Assembly: GCA_964613155.1 (NCBI GenBank)
Contig: CAZTHP010000001.1
Location: 3,962-67,961, forward strand
Direction: 5' to 3'
DNA from: TWA4 sp964613155
GTDB lineage: Bacteria; Bacillota; Clostridia; Lachnospirales; Lachnospiraceae
DNA length: 64,000 nt
Of the stretch, positions 1 through 9,292 are shown piece after piece. Positions within the stretch are counted from its first letter, which is position 1; each line of letters starts with the position of its first letter. The notes below the pieces were generated by a model, which was not told the origin of the DNA, searched no databases, and worked only from the letters and a program-made list of their open reading frames with translations. The translations under genes and the position numbers were made by a program.

Positions 1-159
1 ACGCTTTTCATTAGGGTACCGTAAGTATTGTGATTCATTAGAGCAAACAAAGGTCTTTTGAGTAAATGTGAGAAACTTTATGTAGTGAAAAACATTTACA
101 TGCTGCTGATAGGCCCTTAGGCTCTGACAATATTAAACTATAGTTATGGAGGAATTTGC
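1..159. other. Upstream region of an amino-acid ABC operon, no gene seen
   Basis: No convincing reading frame is visible. One frame stays open from the edge to a stop near base 60, too short to identify. A substrate-binding protein gene normally precedes this permease/ATPase pair, so it probably lies just outside the window. The region ends in a strong GGAGG ribosome-binding site at about 148-152. Confidence 0.4.
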
Positions 160-828
160 ATGATTGGCATTATAGATACATATGGGAAAATGCTGCTGAC
201 TGCTATGGGACAGACACTTTTGCTGACATTGCTCTCTTTGGTATTTGCTATGGTCATCGGTTTGATTATCGCATTGATGAATGTAGGAAAGAACAGAGTT
301 TTCAATTTGATCGGTACGGTGTATGTGGATGCAGTTCGTGGTGTTCCGCTGATCGTATTAGCGTATTTTATTTATTTTGGTGTTCCAGCAGGAGTACAGA
401 CATTAGGATTTTCTGATTTCCGTCTGACTGCGTTAAAAGCAGGTACGATCGCGTTGGCGATGAACTGCGGTGCTTATATGGCAGAGATTATCCGTGCGGG
501 TATTGAAAGTGTTGATAAAGGACAGATGGAAGCGAGCCGAAGCCTTGGATTAAGTTATGGAAAGAGTATGCGTCGCGTTGTGCTTCCGCAGGCAATCCGG
601 ACGATGATCCCTTCGATTATCAACCAGTTTATCATTACCTTAAAAGATACTTCAATCCTTTCCGTTATCGGATTCCCGGAACTTACCAATACCGGTAAGA
701 CAATTATGGGTAATACCTTTAAGAATCTTCAAACCTGGGCAATTGTTGGTTTGATGTATATGATAGTAATCGTAACACTCAGTAAGATTGCTAAGCAATT
801 GGAAAGGAGACTGAATCGTGGCAGATAA
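160..828 (+). CDS. Amino acid ABC transporter permease
   Basis: A 222-residue integral membrane protein of the His/Gln/Glu (polar amino-acid) permease family, forming the membrane channel of an importer. The sequence is hydrophobic throughout, with about five predicted helices. It carries the EAA loop that docks on the ATPase (EASRSLGLSYGK, about residues 122-135, followed by LPQAI). The ATG at 160 has GGAGG a few bases upstream. The gene overlaps the next by 11 bases, which suggests translational coupling. The substrate cannot be assigned because the binding protein is not in the window. Confidence 0.93.
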   Translation: MIGIIDTYGKMLLTAMGQTLLLTLLSLVFAMVIGLIIALMNVGKNRVFNLIGTVYVDAVRGVPLIVLAYFIYFGVPAGVQTLGFSDFRLTALKAGTIALAMNCGAYMAEIIRAGIESVDKGQMEASRSLGLSYGKSMRRVVLPQAIRTMIPSIINQFIITLKDTSILSVIGFPELTNTGKTIMGNTFKNLQTWAIVGLMYMIVIVTLSKIAKQLERRLNRGR

Positions 829-1558
829 AGAAATCAAAATTCATGTTGAACATCTGAAAAAAAGTTTTGGCAAATTGGAAGTTTTGAAGGATATCAACAT
901 TGAGATTGAAGAAGGCGAAGTTGTTGTTTTTTTAGGACCATCCGGCAGTGGTAAGTCGACTTTTCTTCGTTGTTTGAATCAGTTAGAAGTTGCAACAGAA
1001 GGTAAGATCATCGTAGATGGCAGAGAAGTAACCGACCATAAAACCGATATCAACAAACTTCGTGAAGATATTGGTATGGTATTCCAGCACTTTAATCTGT
1101 TTCCCCATATGAGCGTTTTGGATAATATTATGCTGGCACCGGTTGAATTAAAAAAGATGACAAAAGAAGAAGCGAGAGAAAAGGGAATGCAGCTTCTGAA
1201 ACGTGTTGGTATGGCAGATAAAGCAGATGTTTATCCGCCTCAGCTTTCCGGCGGACAGAAACAGCGTGTGGCAATCGCCAGATCTTTGGCGATGAATCCC
1301 AAAATCATGCTTTTTGATGAACCGACTTCTGCACTGGATCCGGAAATGGTTGGAGAAGTTTTAAATGTTATGAAAGAGCTGGCAGCTGATGGTATGACGA
1401 TGGCAGTGGTAACACATGAAATCGGATTTGCCAGAGAAGTTGCACATCGGGTTGTATTTATGGACGGTGGCTATATTGTGGAGCAGGGAACACCGGAAGA
1501 GGTCTTTAATCATCCGAAAGAAGCAAGAACCATTGATTTCCTGAATAAAGTGTTATAA
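818..1558 (+). CDS. Amino acid ABC transporter ATP-binding protein
   Basis: A 246-residue cytoplasmic ATPase that powers the preceding permease. Visible motifs: Walker A GPSGSGKS at about residues 40-47, Q-loop VFQHFNLFPH, signature LSGGQKQR, Walker B IMLFDEP followed by TSALDPE, and the switch histidine in VVTHE. The pattern is the GlnQ/HisP type. The start is GTG at 818 behind GGAAAGGAGA, inside the end of the permease gene. Length is normal for the family. Polar amino-acid import is secure at family level; the actual amino acid is not known. Confidence 0.95.
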   Translation: MADKEIKIHVEHLKKSFGKLEVLKDINIEIEEGEVVVFLGPSGSGKSTFLRCLNQLEVATEGKIIVDGREVTDHKTDINKLREDIGMVFQHFNLFPHMSVLDNIMLAPVELKKMTKEEAREKGMQLLKRVGMADKADVYPPQLSGGQKQRVAIARSLAMNPKIMLFDEPTSALDPEMVGEVLNVMKELAADGMTMAVVTHEIGFAREVAHRVVFMDGGYIVEQGTPEEVFNHPKEARTIDFLNKVL

Positions 1559-1634
1559 GTTCTGGAATAAAGTACTGGAAATGGTAAAAACTACATTAAA
1601 AGTTGGAAATCTGTAAAGAGAGGATAGTTTTTTC

Positions 1635-2240
1635 ATGAAAAAGATTATTACCATCAGTCGTGAATTTGGTGCTGCTGGAACTACGATTGGAGTTGGTGTT
1701 GCCAGACGGCTGGGATATCAAATTTATGATAAAGCGATTATTTTGCATGGAGCAGAGGACAGCCATGTGAATAGTCATATGGATGTAGAAAGCATACTGA
1801 AATGGGACGAGAAGGTTCAGACGGATTTTGGATTTGCGCAAAGTTTGTTTGATATTTATAATAAATCAACGAGTGAAAAGTTGTATGCGGCTCAGCGGGA
1901 TGTGATGCGTAAATTGGCAGAAAAAGGCAGCTGCGTGATCGTGGGCAGAAATGCTAATACTATTTTAAAAGAATTTGACCACACCCTTCATGTTTTTATC
2001 TATGGCGACGAAAATTGGCGTGTCGATTGGATGAAAGCAAAAAGACCGGGTGAGACAGAAGCGGCGATTCGGGAAGAATTGCGAAACGTGGACAAGGCAA
2101 GAAAGAAATACTGCAAATATTACAGCCATACAGAGTTTGGTGAGAGCAGTAATTATGATATTTGTTTGAATGTTTCCCGCTTGGGAATTGAAACCTGTAT
2201 TGATCTTATCTGTCAGCTAGTTCAGAAAGAAGAAGCTTAA
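1635..2240 (+). CDS. Cytidylate kinase-like family protein
   Basis: A 201-residue soluble protein beginning MKKIITISREFGAAGTTIG. This is the hallmark of the cytidylate-kinase-like (AAA_26) group common in Clostridia. It has a P-loop-type N-terminus but lacks the usual GxxGSGKS of true Cmk. Later segments VIVGRNAN and an Arg-rich lid (MKAKRPGETE) fit the fold. The true substrate of this group is not established, so it should not be called Cmk. An AGAGAGGAT ribosome-binding site precedes the ATG. It follows the ABC genes by 76 bases and may be co-transcribed. Confidence 0.85.
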   Translation: MKKIITISREFGAAGTTIGVGVARRLGYQIYDKAIILHGAEDSHVNSHMDVESILKWDEKVQTDFGFAQSLFDIYNKSTSEKLYAAQRDVMRKLAEKGSCVIVGRNANTILKEFDHTLHVFIYGDENWRVDWMKAKRPGETEAAIREELRNVDKARKKYCKYYSHTEFGESSNYDICLNVSRLGIETCIDLICQLVQKEEA

Positions 2241-2433
2241 CCTGTTTCTGCTAGTATAAAATTGTTTTGAAAAATAGCTGGTAGCTGGTGACGAGAAATG
2301 GAAGACTGGAGTTTGGAAACAGTTTATCTGCTAAAATCGAAAACTATACGAATGAAAAGAAAAGAATACTCTGGACAAGGGGATTTGAAATAGGATACAA
2401 TGAATGTACAATTTGTATGTAAAGGAGACACGC

Positions 2434-2655
2434 ATGGCAATTTATGATGTTTTGGTAGAATCTATCAATCCCTGCGGCGGAGATCGTCACAGCCAGAAGG
2501 AATTTATCGAAGTGGAAACAGACGATCCGGTAGCATATGTAAAAGCAAATGCACAGTGGGATATTATAGATGTGACAGAAAATGCAGATGGTGACTGTAC
2601 CATTACCACCGGTGACGGCAATGGTTATATCACCAAATATGTATTTTCTGAGTAA
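2434..2655 (+). CDS. Small hypothetical protein, 73 residues
   Basis: I do not recognise this protein. The start chosen is ATG 2434 (MAIYDVLVESINPCGG), because AAAGGAG lies seven bases before it; an earlier ATG at 2404 has no such site. The product is acidic (many Asp and Glu), soluble, and contains one CGG motif near the N-terminus. It has no signal peptide or membrane segment. It stands alone before a repeat array and a strong terminator. It is probably a real gene given the ribosome-binding site and protein-like composition. Function unknown. Confidence 0.7.
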   Translation: MAIYDVLVESINPCGGDRHSQKEFIEVETDDPVAYVKANAQWDIIDVTENADGDCTITTGDGNGYITKYVFSE

Positions 2656-2699
2656 ACAGCTGTATTTTGCTGAATAAGCTTATTTTGTTTCCAATAAGC

Positions 2700-2818
2700 A
2701 GCGGAAACGTAAACTACGAAAAAACAAACCGTAGAATAGCAGACTGTGGAAACGCAAACCGCAGAATAGTAAACTGCGGAAAAATAAGTCGCGGAAACGC
2801 AAACCGTGGAATAGCAAA
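2700..2818. repeat. Degenerate tandem repeat, about 15 bp unit
   Basis: About eight imperfect copies of a unit like GCGGAAACGCAAACC or GTAGAATAGCAAACT run from 2700 to 2818. They lie between the stop of the small protein and the terminator. The 15 bp period leaves a long open frame on the minus strand reading as pentads (x-Y-S-x-V), but that frame has no ribosome-binding site, so it is treated as noncoding. The repeat family is not seen elsewhere in the window. Confidence 0.8.
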
Positions 2819-2835
2819 GCATAATGTTTTTACGT

Positions 2836-2886
2836 AAGGGGCATAGCGCGAGCAGGGGATTTTGGTTCGCGCATGCCCCTTTCTTT
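2836..2886 (+). terminator. Strong intrinsic terminator
   Basis: Arm AAGGGGCAT (2836-2844) pairs with ATGCCCCTT (2873-2881). An inner GCGCGA/TCGCGC stem (2846-2851 with 2867-2872) continues the helix, and TTTCTTT follows. It ends the transcript before the nucleoside-salvage genes. Confidence 0.9.
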
Positions 2887-2968
2887 ATAGGAATTTTGTT
2901 TTTTCAAAGAAGGCTTCTTTACATGCGGATGTGGATGCGGTAATATAGTGAAAAGCGAGGTGGAATAT

Positions 2969-3400
2969 TTGATAAATCGAATCGAACTTGCAGATTTGGC
3001 ATTAAAAATGCGGAAGCGTTCCTACAGTCCGTATTCGAATTTTTGTGTGGGTGCGGCACTTTTAACCGAAAAAGGGACGATTTATACGGGCTGCAATATC
3101 GAAAATGCGGCTTATACTCCTACAAATTGTGCAGAGCGGACTGCATTTTTCAAAGCAATCAGTGAAGGGGAAGACCGATTTACGTCGATTGCGATTGCTG
3201 GCGGTCCAAAAGAGGCCCTGGAACCGTTGGAGGTTTGTACACCCTGTGGAGTCTGCCTGCAGGTTATGATGGAGTTTTGCGACCCGGAAACATTTGAAAT
3301 TTTATTGGTTCAAAGCAGGGAGCAGTATCAGAGCGTTTTTTTGAAAGATTTGCTTCCCAGAGGATTTGGAAGGGGGAATCTAGCGTATGAGAATGTATGA
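2969..3400 (+). CDS. cdd: Cytidine deaminase
   Basis: Deaminates cytidine and deoxycytidine to uridine and deoxyuridine in pyrimidine salvage. The zinc site is clear: CAER (Cys54, Glu56 as proton shuttle) and PCGVC (Cys93, Cys96). I prefer the TTG start at 2969 because GAGGTGG lies about seven bases upstream and the resulting 143 residues match the short bacterial form (MINRIELADLALK). A GTG at 2948 would add seven residues but lacks a good ribosome-binding site. The gene overlaps the next by 14 bases, so deamination and phosphorolysis are coupled in one operon. Confidence 0.93.
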   Translation: MINRIELADLALKMRKRSYSPYSNFCVGAALLTEKGTIYTGCNIENAAYTPTNCAERTAFFKAISEGEDRFTSIAIAGGPKEALEPLEVCTPCGVCLQVMMEFCDPETFEILLVQSREQYQSVFLKDLLPRGFGRGNLAYENV

Positions 3401-4715
3401 TTTGATTATGAAAAAACGAGATGGTGGTACACTTTCGCCGGAAGAAATTCATTTTTTGATCCAGCAGTATGTAGCAGGTGAGATTCCGGATTATCAAATG
3501 GCTGCTTTTTTAATGGCAGTGTATTTTCGGGGGATGACAGACGAAGAAACAGCAGCAATGACGCTGGAAGTGGCACATTCTGGGGATATGGTCGATCTGT
3601 CTGGAATTGAAGGGATTAAGGTCGATAAACATTCTACGGGCGGTGTAGGAGATAAGACCACGTTGATCGTGGCTCCAATCGTAGCTTCTTGTGGTGTGAA
3701 AGTGGCAAAAATGTCTGGTCGTGGGCTGGGACATACTGGCGGCACGATCGATAAACTGGAGTCAATTCCAGGTTTTCAAACGACCTTGGATCAGGAGACT
3801 TTTTTTGAAATCGTCAATCGCACCGGTATGAGTTTGATCGGTCAATCCGGAAATTTGACACCGGCTGATAAAATGATGTATGCGCTGCGGGATGTTACGG
3901 CAACGGTTGATAGTATTCCACTGATCGCTGTTTCAATTATGAGCAAAAAACTGGCAGTTGGCAGTGATTGTATCGTATTGGATGTGAAGACCGGCAGCGG
4001 TGCATTTATGGAAACAGTAGAGGATTCCATCACGTTGGCGACGGAAATGGTCACGATTGGCGAGAATGCTGGACGAAAAATGGCGGCACTGATCACGGGA
4101 ATGGATATTCCATTAGGCAATACGATCGGCAATAGCTTGGAAGTTCAGGAAGCGGTGGAAACATTGCGTGGAAAAGGACCAAAGGATTTAACCTTTGTCA
4201 GCATAGAATTAGCAGCGAATATGCTGTATTTGGCTGGAAAAGGTAAACTGGAGGATTGCCGCAAACAGGCGGAACAGGCAATTGCAGATGGAAGTGCTTT
4301 TCAGTGTTTGTTGGCTATGGTGGAAGCGCAGGGCGGAGATTGTTCGGTGCTGGAAGATATTTCCCTGTTTCATCAGGCGGCTTATTCTCGTGAAATTTTG
4401 GCACCAGAAAGTGGTTATCTGGCGCATATGGACACGGAGGGATGTGGCATTGCTTCGTGTATGCTGGGAGCCGGTCGGGAGACGAAAGACAGCCTGATCG
4501 ATCATGCAGCAGGAATCGTACTGCAAAAGAAAACAGGAGATTGGATTGAAAAAGGTGAGCCGATTGCCGTCTTTTATGCCGAAAACGAAGCTCGTTTTGC
4601 AGCAGCACAGGAAAAATATTATGCTTCGCTTACAATTTCTGATCAAAAACCGGAAGCAGAGCCGTATATTTATGCCCGTGTAACAAAGGACGGCATCGAA
4701 CGTTTCGACCAATAA
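3387..4715 (+). CDS. pdp: Pyrimidine-nucleoside phosphorylase
   Basis: Cleaves uridine, deoxyuridine or thymidine with phosphate to free base and (deoxy)ribose-1-phosphate. The 442 residues match the family length. The phosphate/nucleoside signature KHSTGGVGDK is at 81-90, and SGRGLGHTGGTIDKLE follows. The start MRMYDLI agrees with the known N-terminus of the family, with AGGGGGA upstream. It lies directly after cdd, with which it overlaps, and before adenosine deaminase. The broad-specificity Pdp is favoured over strict thymidine phosphorylase because of the pairing with cytidine deaminase; this is inference. Confidence 0.93.
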   Translation: MRMYDLIMKKRDGGTLSPEEIHFLIQQYVAGEIPDYQMAAFLMAVYFRGMTDEETAAMTLEVAHSGDMVDLSGIEGIKVDKHSTGGVGDKTTLIVAPIVASCGVKVAKMSGRGLGHTGGTIDKLESIPGFQTTLDQETFFEIVNRTGMSLIGQSGNLTPADKMMYALRDVTATVDSIPLIAVSIMSKKLAVGSDCIVLDVKTGSGAFMETVEDSITLATEMVTIGENAGRKMAALITGMDIPLGNTIGNSLEVQEAVETLRGKGPKDLTFVSIELAANMLYLAGKGKLEDCRKQAEQAIADGSAFQCLLAMVEAQGGDCSVLEDISLFHQAAYSREILAPESGYLAHMDTEGCGIASCMLGAGRETKDSLIDHAAGIVLQKKTGDWIEKGEPIAVFYAENEARFAAAQEKYYASLTISDQKPEAEPYIYARVTKDGIERFDQ

Positions 4716-4818
4716 CCGGTCCAAACAAGTAGCAGAGCAGCTTTGTGCGAAACGCTTGCGGTAAGGCAGGAATCAGCAGAGCAGCTCTGCATAAAAAAGA
4801 TAGAAATAGGTGAGATGT

Positions 4819-5793
4819 ATGACTTGGGAACAATTAAAGGCGCTTCCGAAAATTGATCTTCATTGTCATTTGGATGGTTCTTTGTCGCGTGCATGTGTAC
4901 AGGAATTAGCTGGACGCACGGTTTTGGCGGAGGAACTTCAAGTTTCAGATGACTGTGAAGATTTAAAGACTTATTTGGAGAAGTTTGAACTGCCGGTGTC
5001 GCTTCTTCAAACAGAAGCCGGCTTGAAAAAAGCGGTATACGATGTGATTCAAAATGCAGCAGACGAGCAGATTTGTTATATGGAAATCCGATTTGCCCCG
5101 ATGCTTTCGGTTCAGAATGGATTAAGCTGTGAGCAGGTCATCGCAGCTGCTTTGGCTGGTTTGGAGGAAGCACAAAAAGCGTATCCGGTCAAAGCACAGA
5201 TCATTGCCTGTGCGATGCGTCACCATACCTTGGAGCAGAATCAAAAGCTGTTGGATGCGGCAGCACTTTTTCTGGGAAAGGGGCTTTGTGCAGTTGATCT
5301 GGCAGGAAATGAAGCAGCATTTCCGATGAAAAATTTTTGTGAATTGTTTCAGCAGGCACATCGCCGTGGGATTCCATTTACGATTCATGCTGGAGAATGC
5401 GGCAGTGTGGAAAATGTCATAGAGGCGATTCAATGCGGTGCGCAGCGTATCGGCCATGGAATTGCTCTTTCCGGTCATGAAGAAGAGATTCGTTTCTGCC
5501 GGGAAAAGAAGATTGGATTGGAACTGTGTCCGATCAGCAATCTGCAGACAAAGTCTGTGCAGAAAAAGGAAGACTATCCGCTGCGGGAGTTTTTAGACGC
5601 AGGGCTTTTCGTCACGATCAATACCGATAATCGTACGGTCAGCAATACGACGTTGACCCGCGAGCTAAACTGGATTCAGGAGCAGTATCAGATTACGGAT
5701 GCTGAAATCCGGCAGCTGCAAAAAAATGCATTAGAAGTTTCGTTTGCACCGGAAGAATGGAAAGCGCAGCTGCAAACGATCATGGAGCTGTAA
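4819..5793 (+). CDS. add: Adenosine deaminase
   Basis: Converts adenosine and deoxyadenosine to inosine and deoxyinosine. The N-terminal metal motif is H15-C-H17 (IDLHCHLDGSL). Further zinc and catalytic residues are TIHAGE, HGIALS and NTDNRT. The start at ATG 4819 is favoured by AGGTGAG four bases upstream; an in-frame GTG at 4810 is poorer. Length, 324 residues, is usual. It is the third gene of the nucleoside-salvage group. Its product would feed the purine-hydroxylase and xpt functions encoded further along. Confidence 0.92.
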   Translation: MTWEQLKALPKIDLHCHLDGSLSRACVQELAGRTVLAEELQVSDDCEDLKTYLEKFELPVSLLQTEAGLKKAVYDVIQNAADEQICYMEIRFAPMLSVQNGLSCEQVIAAALAGLEEAQKAYPVKAQIIACAMRHHTLEQNQKLLDAAALFLGKGLCAVDLAGNEAAFPMKNFCELFQQAHRRGIPFTIHAGECGSVENVIEAIQCGAQRIGHGIALSGHEEEIRFCREKKIGLELCPISNLQTKSVQKKEDYPLREFLDAGLFVTINTDNRTVSNTTLTRELNWIQEQYQITDAEIRQLQKNALEVSFAPEEWKAQLQTIMEL

Positions 5794-5833
5794 AGCAGCA
5801 TAAAACGGTTACTTAATTAATAGAAACAAATTC

Positions 5834-5994
5834 GATAGAATAGTGAATCGAAGTCAATAAAGGGTAGGATCGAAACCAATAAAAGATAGAATCGAAACTA
5901 ATAAACGATAGAATCGAAACTAATAAAAGATAGGATCGAAACTAATAAAGGATAGAATCGAAACCAATAAACGATAGGATTGAAACTAATAAAG
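5834..5994. repeat. Tandem repeat, 22 bp unit
   Basis: Six copies of GATAGAATCGAAACTAATAA plus two variable bases begin at 5863, 5885, 5907, 5929, 5951 and 5973, with a longer divergent copy before them at 5834. Copies differ at one to four positions. The array fills the gap between add and the MoaE-like gene and ends just before that gene's GGAG site. Confidence 0.95.
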
Positions 5995-6013
5995 AATAAA
6001 GGAGATCAAAATC

Positions 6014-6406
6014 ATGAACAAAACAATTCCCTCAATGGATGCTTGGCTGGCAGAGGCGAAAAAGGATGAAAGTGCACCGAAGATCGGAATGTATTTAACT
6101 CATAACGGAATCGTTCGCCAGACGGCGAAGGCAAAGGTGCGTCATAACGAAGAAGGAACGAAGCCGGTTACTGGAATGTTGTTTTCTTATGAGCAGGAAA
6201 AAGTAGATGCGATTATAGCTGAAACCTATAAAATGGATGGTATTTATTATATCAAGGTTTGGCTGAATGAAGGAGAACTTCAAGTTGGTGACGATATTAT
6301 GTATGTGCTGATCGGTGGGGACATTCGTCCGCATGTAGTAGATGCCCTGCAGTATCTGGTTGGAAGAATTAAAAATGAATGTGTAGTAGAAACGGAGTTA
6401 AATTAA
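6014..6406 (+). CDS. MoaE-like molybdenum cofactor protein
   Basis: A 130-residue soluble protein resembling the clostridial MoaE family (molybdopterin synthase large subunit). Supporting segments are GMYLTHNGIVRQTAKAKVR near the N-terminus, VWLNEGELQVGDDIMYVLI, and a GGDIRPHVVDAL tail. No MoaD lies beside it, so whether it acts in molybdopterin synthase is inferred. The start has AAGGAGATCAAAATC upstream. It sits between nucleoside salvage and sugar genes, about 20 kb from the other molybdenum genes. Confidence in the family is moderate. Confidence 0.65.
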   Translation: MNKTIPSMDAWLAEAKKDESAPKIGMYLTHNGIVRQTAKAKVRHNEEGTKPVTGMLFSYEQEKVDAIIAETYKMDGIYYIKVWLNEGELQVGDDIMYVLIGGDIRPHVVDALQYLVGRIKNECVVETELN

Positions 6407-6409
6407 TAG

Positions 6410-7081
6410 ATGGAACGTTTTTTAGGAATTGACAGTCCGGTAATGCGTGCGCTCTCCATTGCCGCCGATCTTGCTGTTTTAAATTTATTGTGGCTGGTAT
6501 GCTGCATTCCGCTGGTGACGATCGGCGCATCCACAACCGCAATGTATTCTGTGGCCTTAAAGCTGGCAAAAGGGGATGATGGCTATGTGTGTCGGCGTTT
6601 TTTCCGCGCATTTAAGCAAAATTTCAAACAGGCAACCGTAATTCACGTGGTTGCCTGCGTATTTGCAGCGATTTTTGCAGCGGACTTTTTTATTTACACA
6701 CACGGTGGAACCGTTCCCCAATTTTTCTTGATCTTATTACTGGCAGCGGCGCTGCTGGCGGCGATTTTCTTATCCTGGGTTTATCCGATTCTGGCGCAGT
6801 TTGAAAATTCCCTTTGGAATCTTTGTAAAAATGCATGGGCAATGGCAATCGTGCATCTGCCTTTTACCGTGATTTTATTGGCAGTCAATTTAATCTCACC
6901 CGTTTTTATTTTATGTTATACGGAATGGTTTGTAAAAGGAATGGTTGTCTGGATTTTATTCGGCGGTTCTGCTGTTGCCTATCTGAATTCATTTGCATTA
7001 AATCATTGTTTTCGTCGTTATATTCCCAAAGAAATTCTGGAAGAAGAAGAAAATGCTGCGAATGGCATTTGGTTTTCTTAA
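6410..7081 (+). CDS. DUF624 (YesL-like) membrane protein
   Basis: A 223-residue polytopic protein with about five hydrophobic helices. It resembles the YesL/DUF624 family, which is regularly encoded beside carbohydrate ABC importers and glycosidases but has no proven function. The N-terminal FLGIDSPVMRALSIAADL followed by a long hydrophobic helix (NLLWLVCCIPLVTIGAST) is typical. It begins three bases after the MoaE-like stop, so the two may be translated together, and it precedes the GH31 gene. A role in sugar uptake is inferred from context only. Confidence 0.82.
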   Translation: MERFLGIDSPVMRALSIAADLAVLNLLWLVCCIPLVTIGASTTAMYSVALKLAKGDDGYVCRRFFRAFKQNFKQATVIHVVACVFAAIFAADFFIYTHGGTVPQFFLILLLAAALLAAIFLSWVYPILAQFENSLWNLCKNAWAMAIVHLPFTVILLAVNLISPVFILCYTEWFVKGMVVWILFGGSAVAYLNSFALNHCFRRYIPKEILEEEENAANGIWFS

Positions 7082-7196
7082 AAAGTCATAATAACATAAT
7101 TTTTCATCAGATAATCACAAGACTTAAACGAATAAGGTACGGTATAATCAAGTCAGAATAACAATATCATAATTTACAATTTTGCAGGAGGGCAAA

Positions 7197-9269
7197 ATGG
7201 CAGCAGTGGAATGTAAGATTAAAAAATATACATATGGAACACCATTTTTTACAGATGCAGTGATCGAAGCAGTGGAAATGGGAGAAGGTGCGCCTTCTTA
7301 TGTAACCGAGTTGGAGAATGGCTTTACGTATCAGATGGACGCCGCTGATGTGGTATACGGTCTTGGGGAGAACGTGCGTGGAATCAACAAAAGAGGCTGG
7401 CGTTATGTGAGCAATAACAGCGATGAAAGCTGTCATAAGGAAGACCGCGTTTCTTTATACGCTTCTCACAATTTCATCATCGTAGATGGTGTGCAGCGTT
7501 TTGGTCTTTTTGTAGACTGTGCAGGTACCGTTACTTTTGATGTTGGCTATACTGAACACAATACGCTGACAATTACAGCGGATCAGATGAATCTGGATCT
7601 CTATATTTTAGAGGGCGAGACATTACAGGCAATCGTAAAAGGATTCCGCCAGATGATCGGCCGCAGCTATATCGCACCGAAATGGGCATTTGGATATGGA
7701 CAGAGCCGTTGGAGTTATATGACAGCAGACGAAGTGCGGGAAGTTGTTCGCAAGCACAGAGAAAATCATATTCCGCTGGACAGCGTTTATCTGGATATTG
7801 ATTACATGGAGCGTTATAAAGACTTCACGATCAATGAAGAAGCATTTCCGGATTTTAAAGCATTTGTAGAGGAGATGAAACAGCAGAATATTCATCTGGT
7901 TCCGATCATTGATGCTGGTGTTAAAATCGAAGAAGGCTACGATGTATACGAAGAAGGTGTCAAAAACGGTTATTTCTGTAAAGAAGCAGATGGTACTGAT
8001 TTTGTAGCAGCAGTATGGCCGGGTCTGGTTCATTTTCCGGATATGTTAAATCCTGAAGCTCGTAAATGGTTTGGTCAGAAATATCAGATTCTGCTGGATA
8101 TGGGAATTGACGGATTCTGGAATGATATGAATGAACCTGCAATCTTTTATTCCGAAAAGCGGATTGAAAAAGCAATTGACAAAGTGCAGGAATTTAAAGG
8201 TAAAAATATGGATCTGACGACGTTTGAGGAGTTTAAAGCCGTAACAGGAAATCTCTCCAACAGTCCGGAAGATTACAGCAGTTTCTATCATAATGTAGAT
8301 GGAAAGGGCACGATGGTCTGCCACGATCAGGTTCATAACCTTTTTGGATACAATATGACACGTGCTGCCGGAGAAGCTTTTGAAGAACTGGAGCCGGAAA
8401 AACGAATTTTAATGTATTCTCGTTCTTCTTATCCGGGAATGCACCGTTATGGCGGCGTATGGCAGGGCGATAACTGCTCCTGGTGGTCTCATGTGAAATT
8501 AAATATGAGTATGATGCCCTCTTTAAATATGATGGGTCTTCTGTATACCGGTGCTGACTTAGGCGGATTTGGTTCCGATACAACGGAAGATCTGCTCCTG
8601 CGCTGGCTGGAATTTGGTATTTTCACACCACTGATGCGCAATCATTCCGCTATGGGAACCCGTGTGCAGGAAGTTTATCGTTTTGAAAACAGTATGGAAG
8701 CCATGAAAAATATCATTGGACTTCGCTACGGATTCCTGCCTTACCTTTACAGTGAATACATGAAAGCGGCTCTGCGCGGAGAAATGTATATGAAACCGCT
8801 GTCATTCGTTTATGAAAATGATTCCTTCGCTGCAAAAGTAGAAGATCAGCTGCTGTTAGGCGATAGTATTATGCTGGCACCTGTTTATGAGCAGAATGCA
8901 GAAGGTCGTTATGTTTACCTGCCGGAACCGATGAAAATGGTTAAATTCAGAAGTCTTACAGACCGCACAGAGGAAATTTTATCTGCTGGTCATCATTATG
9001 TGCCGATCGCACTGGATGAAGTGGCAATCTTCATTCGCCCGGACCACATCCTGCCCCTGTCAAAAGGCGGAGAATGCGTAGCCGATGTCGATTTCTCTGA
9101 TCTGGAATTATTGGGCTATGTAACAGACTGTGCAGAATACGAATGGTATGATGATGACGGTATTTCCAAGGATTATGAAAATCCTGCAAATTATGTCACA
9201 TTTGTAGTAAAAGCCGATGGAAGTACTGAAATCCGGGGAACAAAAGACATAAAAACCGTTACAAATTGA
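7197..9269 (+). CDS. GH31 alpha-glucosidase
   Basis: Hydrolyses alpha-linked glucose from oligosaccharides by a retaining mechanism. GH31 signatures are present: nucleophile Asp310 in WNDMNEP, and an acid/base Asp in the WQGDN segment after RSSYPGMHRYGG. The 690 residues include an N-terminal beta domain and a C-terminal beta-sandwich. ATG 7197 is chosen because GCAGGAGGGC precedes it; the TTG at 7182 lies ahead of that site. There is no signal peptide, so it acts on imported sugars. It is followed after 23 bases by a GH13 gene with which it probably forms an operon. Confidence 0.93.
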   Translation: MAAVECKIKKYTYGTPFFTDAVIEAVEMGEGAPSYVTELENGFTYQMDAADVVYGLGENVRGINKRGWRYVSNNSDESCHKEDRVSLYASHNFIIVDGVQRFGLFVDCAGTVTFDVGYTEHNTLTITADQMNLDLYILEGETLQAIVKGFRQMIGRSYIAPKWAFGYGQSRWSYMTADEVREVVRKHRENHIPLDSVYLDIDYMERYKDFTINEEAFPDFKAFVEEMKQQNIHLVPIIDAGVKIEEGYDVYEEGVKNGYFCKEADGTDFVAAVWPGLVHFPDMLNPEARKWFGQKYQILLDMGIDGFWNDMNEPAIFYSEKRIEKAIDKVQEFKGKNMDLTTFEEFKAVTGNLSNSPEDYSSFYHNVDGKGTMVCHDQVHNLFGYNMTRAAGEAFEELEPEKRILMYSRSSYPGMHRYGGVWQGDNCSWWSHVKLNMSMMPSLNMMGLLYTGADLGGFGSDTTEDLLLRWLEFGIFTPLMRNHSAMGTRVQEVYRFENSMEAMKNIIGLRYGFLPYLYSEYMKAALRGEMYMKPLSFVYENDSFAAKVEDQLLLGDSIMLAPVYEQNAEGRYVYLPEPMKMVKFRSLTDRTEEILSAGHHYVPIALDEVAIFIRPDHILPLSKGGECVADVDFSDLELLGYVTDCAEYEWYDDDGISKDYENPANYVTFVVKADGSTEIRGTKDIKTVTN

Positions 9270-9292
9270 TAAATAATAAGGAGGTTTTTTCT

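Noticed and set aside
5834..5994. CRISPR array
   Set aside because: Units are contiguous 22-mers without unique spacers, and no cas genes are near. The same holds for the other arrays.
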